Assembly (NCBI RefSeq): GCF_000142905.1
Contig: NW_013657665.1
Location: 262,164 to 326,163, forward strand
From: Thecamonas trahens ATCC 50062
Taxonomy: Eukaryota; Apusozoa; Apusomonadida; Apusomonadidae
Length of the DNA stretch: 64,000 bases
Direction of reading: 5' to 3'
The translations under genes were made by a program, and so were the position numbers. Under the pieces are notes generated by a model that saw only the letters and a program-made list of their open reading frames with translations, had not been told where the DNA came from and did not search any database. This document shows, piece after piece, positions 50,701 to 58,826 of this stretch. Each line of letters begins with the position of its first letter. Position 1 is the stretch's first letter.

Positions 50701-52940
50701 ATGGCCTTCCGGCGGCAGCGGCGCGAGCAGGCGGCGCGATTCTCGAGTGGGGCCTGGGCTGGGTCACTATTGCGCTCCACCGGCCGGTGCAGGCACTCGA
50801 CTTGTTCCGCCTTCTGAAAGAGGTGGAGCGTTCGTCTGGCCCGATTTCGTCGCTCGCGGCACGGGCACATCTGGTTCCTGTCCGCGATGACGTGGGCGAG
50901 CAGACGATGTCTGGGCAGGTCATGCAGGCCATCTCGCAGTATTGGTCGCTGTTGTTTGGCACGTTTCGCAACGCTGAATATGTGTCGCGCACGGCTCGTC
51001 TGCCGCTCTCTGTCGGCTGGTCGCCGTTTGTGCCCGGCGGCGTGTTTGTTACGACCCAGCTTGCGGCGTTTCTCGCGGACGAGCCTGGAGTGACGCTCCG
51101 CCCACTTGCACTGGATTTAGATGTGGCCATGCTGTCTGCGCCGCGTGTTCACGAGCTCATGAGTAAGTTTTCTGGGACAGGTGAGGCGTACGATGACTCG
51201 CATCCGGGCATGGATGCGACTGCGCGGACGATGGCGCCGCTGTTCCAGCTGCTACGACCGGGTGAGCCTCCAGTCGACAACCTGGCGCCTGGCCTCGGCG
51301 GCGGGGCGCAGACGGTGTCGGCGACAGCCTCGGGCCTCCTCTTCATCTCGACTGCCGAGTCGGCCTCGCAACGGTCTGGCTCGATGTCGGATCCTGCCCT
51401 CACCTCGGAAGGCTTTGCCGCACGTTCGACCGAGGCGGTGCCACCACGGGCGGGTGTCCCGTCGATGTCACGCTCGCGGCCTAAGATGCATCCTCCCAGG
51501 AAGCTGGTGGCCACCTCGGCTGGCTCGCAGACGAGTGGAACAAGCGGAACGAGCGGAACGAGCGGAACGACTGGGACGGAAGCATCGAGTGATGCCTGTT
51601 GCAAGAGCGGTGGCACGAATGCGCATGAGAGCGAGAGTGAGAGCGAGAGCGAGAGCGAGGCATCGTCTAAGCTCGACTCAGGCTCTGGGTCACTGTCGTC
51701 GGTGTCGCGAACAGTGTCAACATCGAGCTCGTCGAGCTCGTCGACGACGCGGCAGGCGACCACGGTCTGCGGCTCTTCGTCGAGCAGCCAGGCGTGTGTG
51801 GCGGCGCCGCCACGGCAGCCGTCGCCACGGCAGCCGTCGCGAGGCTCGACGCTCACTATCTCGTCGCGAATTCTTGCGACAAGCGCGCGGTCGTCGGCGG
51901 AGGAGCTGACAGTGGAAACGCTGTCGCTGCGGACGCCCAACTCGCTGGCGGCGCCGCTCTCGCCGGCTCTGCCGATCATGGCAGTCCTCACGCCAGACGA
52001 CGTCAAGTCGTTGCTGGGGCAAGGCCAGCAGACGCGGACGGGCTCGTACGCGCGGGTCCAGGCTGCACGATGGACAAACCCGAAGGGCAAGCTGAAGGGC
52101 GTGCAGGTCAAGGTGCTGCTCCGGCAGGTGTTTGCGCCGGCAGAGCTTGTGGTGTTTGCGACGGTTGCGGCGCAGGCGGCGCACGCGTCGTCGGTCTCGC
52201 TCGTCGGGCCGGTGGCGATCTGCGTCGACAGGCCGTACATTGCGCTTGTCTTTCCGCGGTTTGCCGACGGCTCGCTCGCAGACCTCATGGGCCACCCGGC
52301 GGAGGCGAGTGGTTCAGGATCGAGCCCACCGCCGCGGAAGCGGCGGCAGGACCTCTCCTCACTCACCGTCCAACAGTGTGTCATCGGCCTCGCTGCGGCG
52401 CTGGTCGAGCTCCACGCGACCACGTCTGAGGGCCACGGCGCGCTGCGGCCATCGAACATCCTGGTGAGGCGGTCGCGGCGCAACCTATCGATTCATCTCA
52501 CTGACTTTGGCCTCGAGTCGATCAAGACCAATATGGGCACAATGACCATGGTTCCGTCGGTCCCGTACATGTCGCCCGAAGCGCTCGGTGGCCAGGCGTC
52601 GACGCCTGGCGGTGACATCTTTGTCTTTGGCTCGATCCTGTTTGAGCTCGTCTCGGGCCGCAAAGCCTTCTGGGGCTCCAACGCGCTCGAAGTCTGTGTC
52701 CGCATTCAGTCGGGCTCGCGGCCGCCGATTGAGCCGACCGATGTCCCGTCGGTTGCGCTGCGCTCGCTCATCCAGCGGTGCTGGGCGGCCGAGCTCGCCG
52801 ATCGTCCCACCGCCACCGAGCTTGCCACCGAGTTATCCGGTATGGACACCGCAGACTTTGCGCGCGGCAACGGCATAGCCGCTGACACTCAACCGCACCG
52901 CAGGCGACGACGGCGGCGGGGCCGCGGTGGACACGGCTGA
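47797..52940 (+). CDS. Receptor kinase: substrate-binding-protein ectodomain, TM, TKL kinase, cyclase-like domain, pseudokinase
   Basis: Two overlapping frames (47797-49761 and 49707-52940) form one gene, about 1714 residues. Ectodomain: a bacterial family-1 extracellular solute-binding protein (GSDGSRYAVPLLVEVATCTY, ASMFEALGIPQPPATWTELL), then a chitobiase C-terminal-like domain (DADIYYTLDGSRPTQGSPTY). TM: VVGVALPLALLVMAVVACAV. Kinase 1: IGIGSFGTVYRGRW, VAVK, VVHGDLKSLN, CDFG, APE are all present, with a long Gly/Ser insert after DFG. Next a degenerate class III cyclase-like region (50596-51160: VITVVHCELRGAF), an SGTSGT/ESESES linker, and kinase 2 with HGALRPSN in place of HRD (pseudokinase). 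Near 49701-49710 one base appears missing (HP then N-V-V-I-F-M-G continues a frame over). The true start probably lies upstream, in the signal peptide. Kinase-cyclase-kinase receptors are known from amoebae. Confidence 0.83.
49701..49710 (+). other. Frameshift site in the first kinase domain
   Basis: Upstream frame reads ...MLLRLRHP then loses sense. Downstream frame reads ...VVIFMGITLDPPQLVTELME. Kinase homology (LRHPNVV) is continuous across CCCAACGTGG, so a single-base deletion is more likely than an intron. It is either an assembly error or a disabling mutation. Confidence 0.75.
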
Positions 52941-53032
52941 ACGCGCCATAAATCACCTGGGACAAGGGACAAGCAACCTGCCTACTACCTACCTTTCTAC
53001 ACTTGACTCTGTCGTCTGCACTGCACTTGGCT

Positions 53033-53676
53033 ATGACCACGGTGGTGATGGCGACTGCCACCGATGAGAACAATCCGGTTAGTAATGTGTTGTCTGCGTA
53101 CGTTGTGTGTGTGTGTGGTGGGGGGTGGGGGGGGGGGAGGGGGGAAGGTCATGGTTGTTGGGTGGGTGGGGCTGGGCGTATGTTCCGGGGCTGGGTATGA
53201 GAGCGTGGACGTGCGTGTGGGCAAGGGTGTGGGCAAGGGTTTGAGCTCGGGCTCGGGCTCGGGCTCGGGCATGGGCAAGGTGGGCAGGGGAGAGGGAGGG
53301 GGGGGGCGGGGAGGGGGGGGAATGGGCACGACTCACTCAGCTGGCTTGTTGTGACAGCGATCTGTCGTCGGCGTGGACTACCACGGGGCTCTATCCGCAC
53401 GCGGTGGCTGTGCCCTTTCCCGATGATGTCGCAGCGCCGGCTTTTGTCCGCGTCTGGTGCTCGGGCGTGCGCGAGGTTGCGGTTGAGGGCGTGGCTGTGA
53501 CCGACACTGCGCGTGAGCCTGTAGAGGTTGCGGTCCGGACGCTCGATTCTTTGCGCGAGATCCAGATGGAGGTCTTTGACCTTTCATCGCTCCCGGCTTG
53601 GGCCACGGCCGTCCGCATCACCATCCTCGACGGTTTTGGCCCCTTTGCCGCCATTCACCGCATCGCAGTCGAGTAA
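53033..53676 (+). CDS. IFT25: IFT25/HSPB11 intraflagellar transport protein, two exons
   Basis: Exon 1 (53033-53097) encodes MTTVVMATATDENNPVSNVL. A 260-base intron (53098-53357, GTACGT...GTGACAG, phase 2) joins exon 2 (53358-53676), giving 127 residues. Exon 2 opens DLSSAWTTTGLYPHAVAVPF and ends ITILDGFGPFAAIHRIAVE. The order (D-x-x-S/T-x-W-T-T-T-G-x-x-P near the N-terminus, ending F-x-x-F-A-x-[IV]-H-x-[IV]-x-x-E) is that of IFT25, a jelly-roll subunit of IFT-B that pairs with IFT27. Length is close to the animal protein (about 144). The intron is extremely G-rich on the coding strand. It implies a flagellated cell. Confidence 0.85.
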
Positions 53677-54049
53677 GTGGCAGTCGAGTGCATCGACCAC
53701 CACTACATGTAGACTGTGCCACTGGCATCAGCGCACGCTGCCTACCGCCTCACCCTTGACCGTCTCGCCCTCGATTCGCCTCGCCCTTTACCGCCCCATC
53801 GACTACAACGCTGACCCTACATCCACACTATCCGCCCCTCTCCTCACCACTGCACACCGCACACCGCACAACAACAATAATCCCTCTGCATCATCTCGCC
53901 CCCCCCCCTCTCCTCCCCGCAAACCATGCCCGCCTGCTTATCCCTTTACGGTACGAAACGGACATTCGTCCATCGCGCAAGCCGCGCTCCGCGACGCTCC
54001 ACAGACGTCGCAACGCCCATCAATCGCAGTGGAAGAGTAGTACAGTGTG
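53677..54049. other. Intergenic, CA/CT-rich, no gene seen
   Basis: The 373 bases between IFT25 and the piggyBac relic are C/CA-rich (CACACCGCACACCGCACAACAACAATAA) with a C run near 53907. No frame with a family resemblance. TTAA, the piggyBac target tetranucleotide, is at 54050-54053. Confidence 0.4.
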
Positions 54050-54607
54050 TTAATGGCTCTTGTGGCCACTGGTGGACCACAACAGAAAACAGTCGACCAT
54101 GCAGAGATGGACGCCGCATGTGGCGCAAATGGTCCGCGGCCGCGATCGCTTACCATGAAGCTTCCGGAAGGCGAGGCAGTCGCGTCGCAGAGCGGCTTGT
54201 TGGGCAAAGTGGTGATGACGAGCAGCCGCTGCAGAGGTGCGCTTCCGCTTGCGCGACGACGCAGAGTTGACGGCGTCGGCGCTGGCGACGAGGGCGTGGA
54301 TGATATCGTTTAGAAAAGTCACGCGAGTCATGGTGGGGCATGGGCTTGCGTCAGCGTAGAGCGCGTACGCGGCGTCCAGAACCCAGTACAAGATGGCGTA
54401 CCACCACTTGCGCGGCCACGCCGACCGGCAAGCTCGTCCGTCGCAAGACGTCCTCGCGCTCTCCCGTCCCGCCGCTGTGTTCAACTCTGTCATGCTCAAC
54501 TTCCCGATCGTCGGGGGCATCAACAACAAGCTCCGCACCGTCCGCACCGTCCGCGCCCGCCGCTCCTCCGGATCGGCGCCGTTCGGCACCTCGCGCGCAT
54601 CGCCCAT
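54050..54607 (-). pseudogene. piggyBac-type transposase, C-terminal relic
   Basis: A 185-residue frame ends at a TAA within TTAA. Its second half carries AWPRKWWYAILYWVLDAAYA then LYADASPCPTMTRVTFLNDI, and the end TICATCGVHLCMVDCFLLW. Trp-Trp-aromatic helix followed by a Cys-rich C-x2-C-x4-C-x3-C tail is the end of piggyBac/PGBD transposases. The region that should supply the catalytic DDD aspartates lies upstream (54600-55010, minus) in several frames with stops, including an acidic DGDNDSDDELLLRTV typical of the N-terminus. I therefore read it as a decayed element. Terminal inverted repeats were not identified. Confidence 0.62.
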
Positions 54608-55107
54608 GCTCCCAGGCGTCTGTCACCGCGACGGCAACTCGGGCATCGTTCAGGCGGGCGTCTACGTGTCGGCCGCCATCAGGAGCGGGCGCGCCTCCCA
54701 CCTCAAGCCGTAGGCCAAGCATGCGTCACGCAGCGTCGGCCGGTGACCTGGAAGTCAAGTATGATCGAGTTGTACGCGCCAGTTCCAAGGACCGTACCAT
54801 CAAGGGTTGCCTGTCGTTCCGCTCTTGCCCGCCCACCACGAGGCTACGTCAAACGAGAGCCAGGACGAGATGACGCTCATGTCAAAACCGCCGCGAGGTG
54901 CGGCCGTCAATGATGAGCCCCGATCCGGACAGGCGCCGCTATTTGAGGCGGCGAAGTGGACAACGGTGCGGAGCAGTAGCTCGTCGTCGCTGTCGTTGTC
55001 GCCATCAACTTGCCAGTTTCGACACAATGCAATTTGCGCTGCCACCTCCCCCCTCCTACCCCTCTCTCCACCCGTCTCCCACCACCTCATCCCAGTGATC
55101 TGACGTG
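54608..55107. other. Probable decayed 5' part of the piggyBac element, then WD40 leader
   Basis: On the minus strand fragments such as WLSFDVASWWAGKSG and DGDNDSDDELLLRTV appear, separated by frame changes and stops. No intact gene is present. The last 90 bases are a C-rich leader in front of the WD40 gene. Confidence 0.4.
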
Positions 55108-57045
55108 ATGGGTGAGGACATGCGCGACATGGCGCGGGCACTGTCTGCAGAAGTGTATATGCTTCGGGAGGTGTATGCGGCCGAGGTCCAGCGGCTTCAC
55201 GACTTGGTGGTTCTTGCTGGTGGTCGGCCTGGTGTCCGCCGCCTCGACCATGCCCGTCCTTCGCTTGCCGCAGCCTTTGACATGGAGCACTTGCTACCCA
55301 TGCTCGTCCACAACCCGCTCCCGCCCGCTGCTTCTGCTCTCCATCCTGCTGGCAGCTCGGCTGAGCCGTCCTCCTCCTCCTCCTCCTCCTCCTCGCTCGG
55401 TGCTGCAAAGGCGGAGCTAGCTTCCCAGCCGTCGACCCGCACAGTGGCTGGCATGGTCGGCAACGAGCTCCGTGGTGCCCCGCAGAAGACCTCCCGCTCG
55501 CGCAAGTCCAACCACACCCTCCGCCCGCCGCAGTATTTTACCGCAGCAGGTTCAGATACGGCTCGCGCCCGCCGCCGCGCCTCGTGGGCGCCCGGAGTCA
55601 CCGCAAAGTCGACCTTGTTTACCCCGCGCCCGCCGCCCGCTGCCAAACTTCCCGCCCGTCCAAAGCCAGCAAAGGCACCCGCGTCCGCCACGGCGCCGGA
55701 CGACCAGCGCACCCTGCCACCGCTGGTGAAGCAAATTGCTCCGGCCGCAAGCCGGACTTCCGGTGATGACGTTAGCTCGTCGTCGCCTGTCGACATGGAC
55801 GTCGTACCGTCGGCAGCAGGCTCTCCGTCGTGCCCGGCTCCGGCTCCACAAGGCGGCAGCGTCGGTGGTGCGGCCCTCGGCAACAACGACGACAACGAGC
55901 AGCGCCCGGCCAAACGGAGCCGTGGCCTCGGCGCGCGTGTGACGTCATCCGCGGGCATCGGCCCGTTGTTTGAGACCTCGCCGTCGGGCCTTGTCGAGCA
56001 CGTCAAGCTCCCGTGTCCGGTGGTGTGCTCAGCGCTGGCGGTCACGCCCGGGCAGGGAAGCTATGTGGCCACTGGCTCGAACGCAGTCCGGGTGTATGCA
56101 ACGGCGGCGCTGATGGCAACTCATGCCGGTGGCGACGCGACGCCCGAACCGTTTGCGGTTGTCACGCCGGCCGCAGTCACCTTTGTCCGCACCCTCGCCT
56201 GGGCGCCCAACTCGGAGTGGTTGGCCATTGGCGGCGAGGGCGCCGCCGATGTCACCCTCTGGGCCCCGGCGCTGGCCTCGGGCTCTGGCGTCGAGCGCCC
56301 ATCGTCCACCCTCCTCCGCGGACACTCTGACGATGTGTACTCAGCCGCTTGGGCACCCAACTCGCGGACCCTGCTCACGTCGTCCAAAGACGGCTCGGTT
56401 TGTGTCTGGCGGCCGCAGGCTGTGGAACAGACCGACGTCAACGACACGACTGGGCCGGTGGCCCAGTGGGCCGTCTCGACCGAGCTCGGCGCCGAGCCGG
56501 TAGCTGTCACCTCGGTCGACATCTCGCCTGACGGCGCCTTTGCCGTCACCTCGACGGTGCGGCAAGCGCTGCATGTCCACGACCTCTCGACCGGCCGCAT
56601 TGTCTCATCGTTCACTGGTCACTCGGACACCGTCAACAAGGCTGCCTGGTCGCTCTCTGGCCGCTGCTTTATGTCGTCGTCAGCCGACGGTACTGTCAAG
56701 ATCTGGGACGCCCGCGCCCCGGCCGCGCCCATCGCGACCTGTGCCGGCCCAGCCGCTGGCGTCTTTTGCGCTCAGCTCACTGGCGCCACCGGCGTACTTG
56801 CCGGTGGCGCCGACGGCGGCGTCTACGCCTGGGACACGCGCACACCCTCCCGCCCGCTCGGCATCCTCCGCACCTCGACTCGCGCCGCCGTCTTCTCCAT
56901 CGCCGCTGGCCCAGCCCTTGCGGATTCGACCCCGCTCTCGTCGCCCTACACAATGGCTCTCATCACAGGCTCCAATGACGAGTCGGCCCGCGTCTGGTCG
57001 CTCGACGTCGCCTCAGACATGGCGGCCTTTCTCCCCACTCTCTAG
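55108..57045 (+). CDS. WD40-repeat protein with N-terminal helix
   Basis: A 645-residue protein from ATG 55108 (MGEDMRDMARALSAEVYMLR). The N-terminal 40 residues form a charged helix. About 250 residues of Pro/Ser/Ala disorder follow, with KRSRGLG basic patches. The C-terminal half is a WD40 propeller: FVRTLAWAPNSEWLAIGGEG, LLRGHSDDVYSAAWAPNSRT then LLTSSKDGSVCVW, FTGHSDTVNKAAWSLSGRCF then MSSSADGTVKIWDARAP, GGADGGVYAWDTRTP, GSNDESARVWSL. Six or seven blades are visible. Helix plus disorder plus propeller recalls Tup1-like corepressors, but I see no specific mark, so only a scaffold role is supported. Confidence 0.82.
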   Translation: MGEDMRDMARALSAEVYMLREVYAAEVQRLHDLVVLAGGRPGVRRLDHARPSLAAAFDMEHLLPMLVHNPLPPAASALHPAGSSAEPSSSSSSSSSLGAAKAELASQPSTRTVAGMVGNELRGAPQKTSRSRKSNHTLRPPQYFTAAGSDTARARRRASWAPGVTAKSTLFTPRPPPAAKLPARPKPAKAPASATAPDDQRTLPPLVKQIAPAASRTSGDDVSSSSPVDMDVVPSAAGSPSCPAPAPQGGSVGGAALGNNDDNEQRPAKRSRGLGARVTSSAGIGPLFETSPSGLVEHVKLPCPVVCSALAVTPGQGSYVATGSNAVRVYATAALMATHAGGDATPEPFAVVTPAAVTFVRTLAWAPNSEWLAIGGEGAADVTLWAPALASGSGVERPSSTLLRGHSDDVYSAAWAPNSRTLLTSSKDGSVCVWRPQAVEQTDVNDTTGPVAQWAVSTELGAEPVAVTSVDISPDGAFAVTSTVRQALHVHDLSTGRIVSSFTGHSDTVNKAAWSLSGRCFMSSSADGTVKIWDARAPAAPIATCAGPAAGVFCAQLTGATGVLAGGADGGVYAWDTRTPSRPLGILRTSTRAAVFSIAAGPALADSTPLSSPYTMALITGSNDESARVWSLDVASDMAAFLPTL

Positions 57046-57104
57046 TGTATGCGCCGCCTCGTATCTAAATTGCACTCGATGTCGCTGCCGTGCCGTTGCC
57101 ACCC

Positions 57105-57923
57105 TCACCGCTTCACGGTCACTACATGCGCGTCGCGGACATGGAACGCAGACTCGTCCATCTCGGTCACCCACGCCGCGCCAGCGGCCTCGCGCAGCGC
57201 CATCAGCTCGTCATACCCGATCCCTGACGCGTGGTATCGCACCTCCACCTCGAGCTGCCTCCCGCCGCGGAGCAAAGTAAACGTGTTGACCTCGCCGGGA
57301 AACGCGTTCTCCAGCACAACATTGAACGCCGGGTGGGAGACTGTCGCCATCCCCTCGACCGCCACAATGATATCCCCCGGCTGCATGCCTGCCATGTCGG
57401 CCGCTCCACCCGGTCGCACCACATCGACTTCGATCCCATGACCCTCCAGCTCGTCGTCCTCCAGTAGCCGTGCGCCAAGCACAGGCTCTGCGCCCAGCAG
57501 TCGCTCGCGCGCCAACTGTTGCGCCACCGCAGCCTCGCCCGCCGCCTGCATCGCCGCAGCCGCAGCCGCAGCCTCGGCCGCACCCGCCCGCTCCTCCAGC
57601 GCCACAAACCGCTCCGTCACCCGCGCCGCATCCGCCTCGGCAGCCCGCGCCCGAGCCTCCGCCGCCGCCAGTGCCGCTTCCAGCTGGCTGACCTTCTCGC
57701 GCGCCGCAGCCTCGGCCCTGGCGCTTGCAGCCGACGCCGCCGCCGCCGCTGCCGCCGCTCCGCTCGCACCAGCCTCCACCCCGCCTTCGGCCCGCCGCGC
57801 CTCCAGCGCCTCCAGCCTGCTTTGCAGCACCTCCACTCTTGCCCGGGCATCCTCGCCATCCGCCACCAGCCTTGAGTGGGCCCGTTCCAGCTCGTGAAGC
57901 GCAAGAAGGGCCTCTGTCGACAT
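57105..57923 (-). CDS. Coiled-coil protein with C-terminal PDZ domain
   Basis: The start is set at 57923 (MSTEALLALHELERAHSRLV), where coiled-coil periodicity begins; the frame is open upstream to 58142 without domain-like content. It is 272 residues. Residues 1-150 are an Ala/Glu/Arg coiled coil. A PDZ domain follows (ELEGHGIEVDVVRPGGAADM, AGMQPGDIIVAVEG, EVNTFTLLRGGRQLEVEVRY), with the carboxylate loop degenerate. The C-terminus VTEMDESAFHVRDAHVVTVK may fold back on the PDZ. Scaffold role inferred. Convergent with the WD40 gene, with 59 bases between. Confidence 0.76.
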   Translation of the reverse strand: MSTEALLALHELERAHSRLVADGEDARARVEVLQSRLEALEARRAEGGVEAGASGAAAAAAAASAASARAEAAAREKVSQLEAALAAAEARARAAEADAARVTERFVALEERAGAAEAAAAAAAMQAAGEAAVAQQLARERLLGAEPVLGARLLEDDELEGHGIEVDVVRPGGAADMAGMQPGDIIVAVEGMATVSHPAFNVVLENAFPGEVNTFTLLRGGRQLEVEVRYHASGIGYDELMALREAAGAAWVTEMDESAFHVRDAHVVTVKR

Positions 57924-58059
57924 AGCCACGCGCGCGGGAGGGCTGCCTCGGCCCACAAGTGGGGAAAAAAGGTCGTGAACGCTACAGCGCCAGGGCCGCC
58001 AGCAGTCTCGCCAGTCGCGCAAAGTATCGGCCGGGACACGATGAATACCTGAGCCCATT

Positions 58060-58800
58060 GAATGAGCTTCGTGAGGGCGACGATCCAGTCGCATCGTCTC
58101 GACCGTTTCAAAGCCAAGACGGTTGCGCTTACGACTGAGCATGTCTCGCAGCTACAGCAGACGGGAGCAGTAGCGGACGGAGGAACGCCGCTGCTGCCTC
58201 CATATGTCCGGCCATGCGCACGTCATCGCCAAAGTGGCACTTGGTGCGAGATCAGCTGGATGCGTGTGTCAGGCGACAGCGTTTCGCCGATGGACTACTG
58301 GTCGAAGGTGGCTTGAGCAAGCGCCTTGGTGTACCCCTCGATAAGCAGTGTGATGGAAAGGCAGCTGCTCGAAAGCCGGCGCTGGTCCTTGTCCGGAGCA
58401 AACTCCGACACTTCACGATACTACGACAGATCACTCTGGGACCGCCATTGCTGTTCGCAAATGCACGTCCACGGAGGAGCATCGTCCGGGGCTAACGCAA
58501 TCTCCACCACCTCGGAGACAGATTCGCCCTCGATGCGCGCAAGCTCGCCATCGAGCGCAATCGCGATTTTGCTAAAAAGAACCCACACGTCGCGGCGTAT
58601 GTGATGGATCAATGTGTCCGTCGTCCAGACGCCGTACAATGCCTTGGCGTGGTAGCCGTAAACCTGCCGCAGCTGCTCCGGGGTCACCTCGGGGTCAAAG
58701 AGACAAGCGAAAAGCAACTCGTCTTGCTGCACAAGGCACTTGAGTTTGGATGAGGGCTGGCCACCAGCCTCTTTGTCACTTTCCCAGCTTACACACCTCT
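58060..58800 (-). pseudogene. Decayed coding-like stretch, unknown family
   Basis: On the minus strand one frame reads WESDKEAGGQPSSKLKCLVQ, then EVTPEQLRQVYGYHAKALYG, then DTLIHHIRRDVWVLFSKIA and ALDGELARIEGESVSEVVEI. After an in-frame TAG it reads EVSEFAPDKDQRR...SITLLIEGYTKALAQATFDQ, another TAG, then SIGETLSPDTRIQLISHQVP. The segments between stops are protein-like, and a frame change later gives VRMAGHMEAAAAFLRPLL. This looks like one gene with three disabling changes. Alternatively it has short introns I failed to place. No homologue recognised; it could be an element relic. Confidence 0.42.
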
Positions 58801-58826
58801 TCTTTGCCCCACCACACACAGACAAC

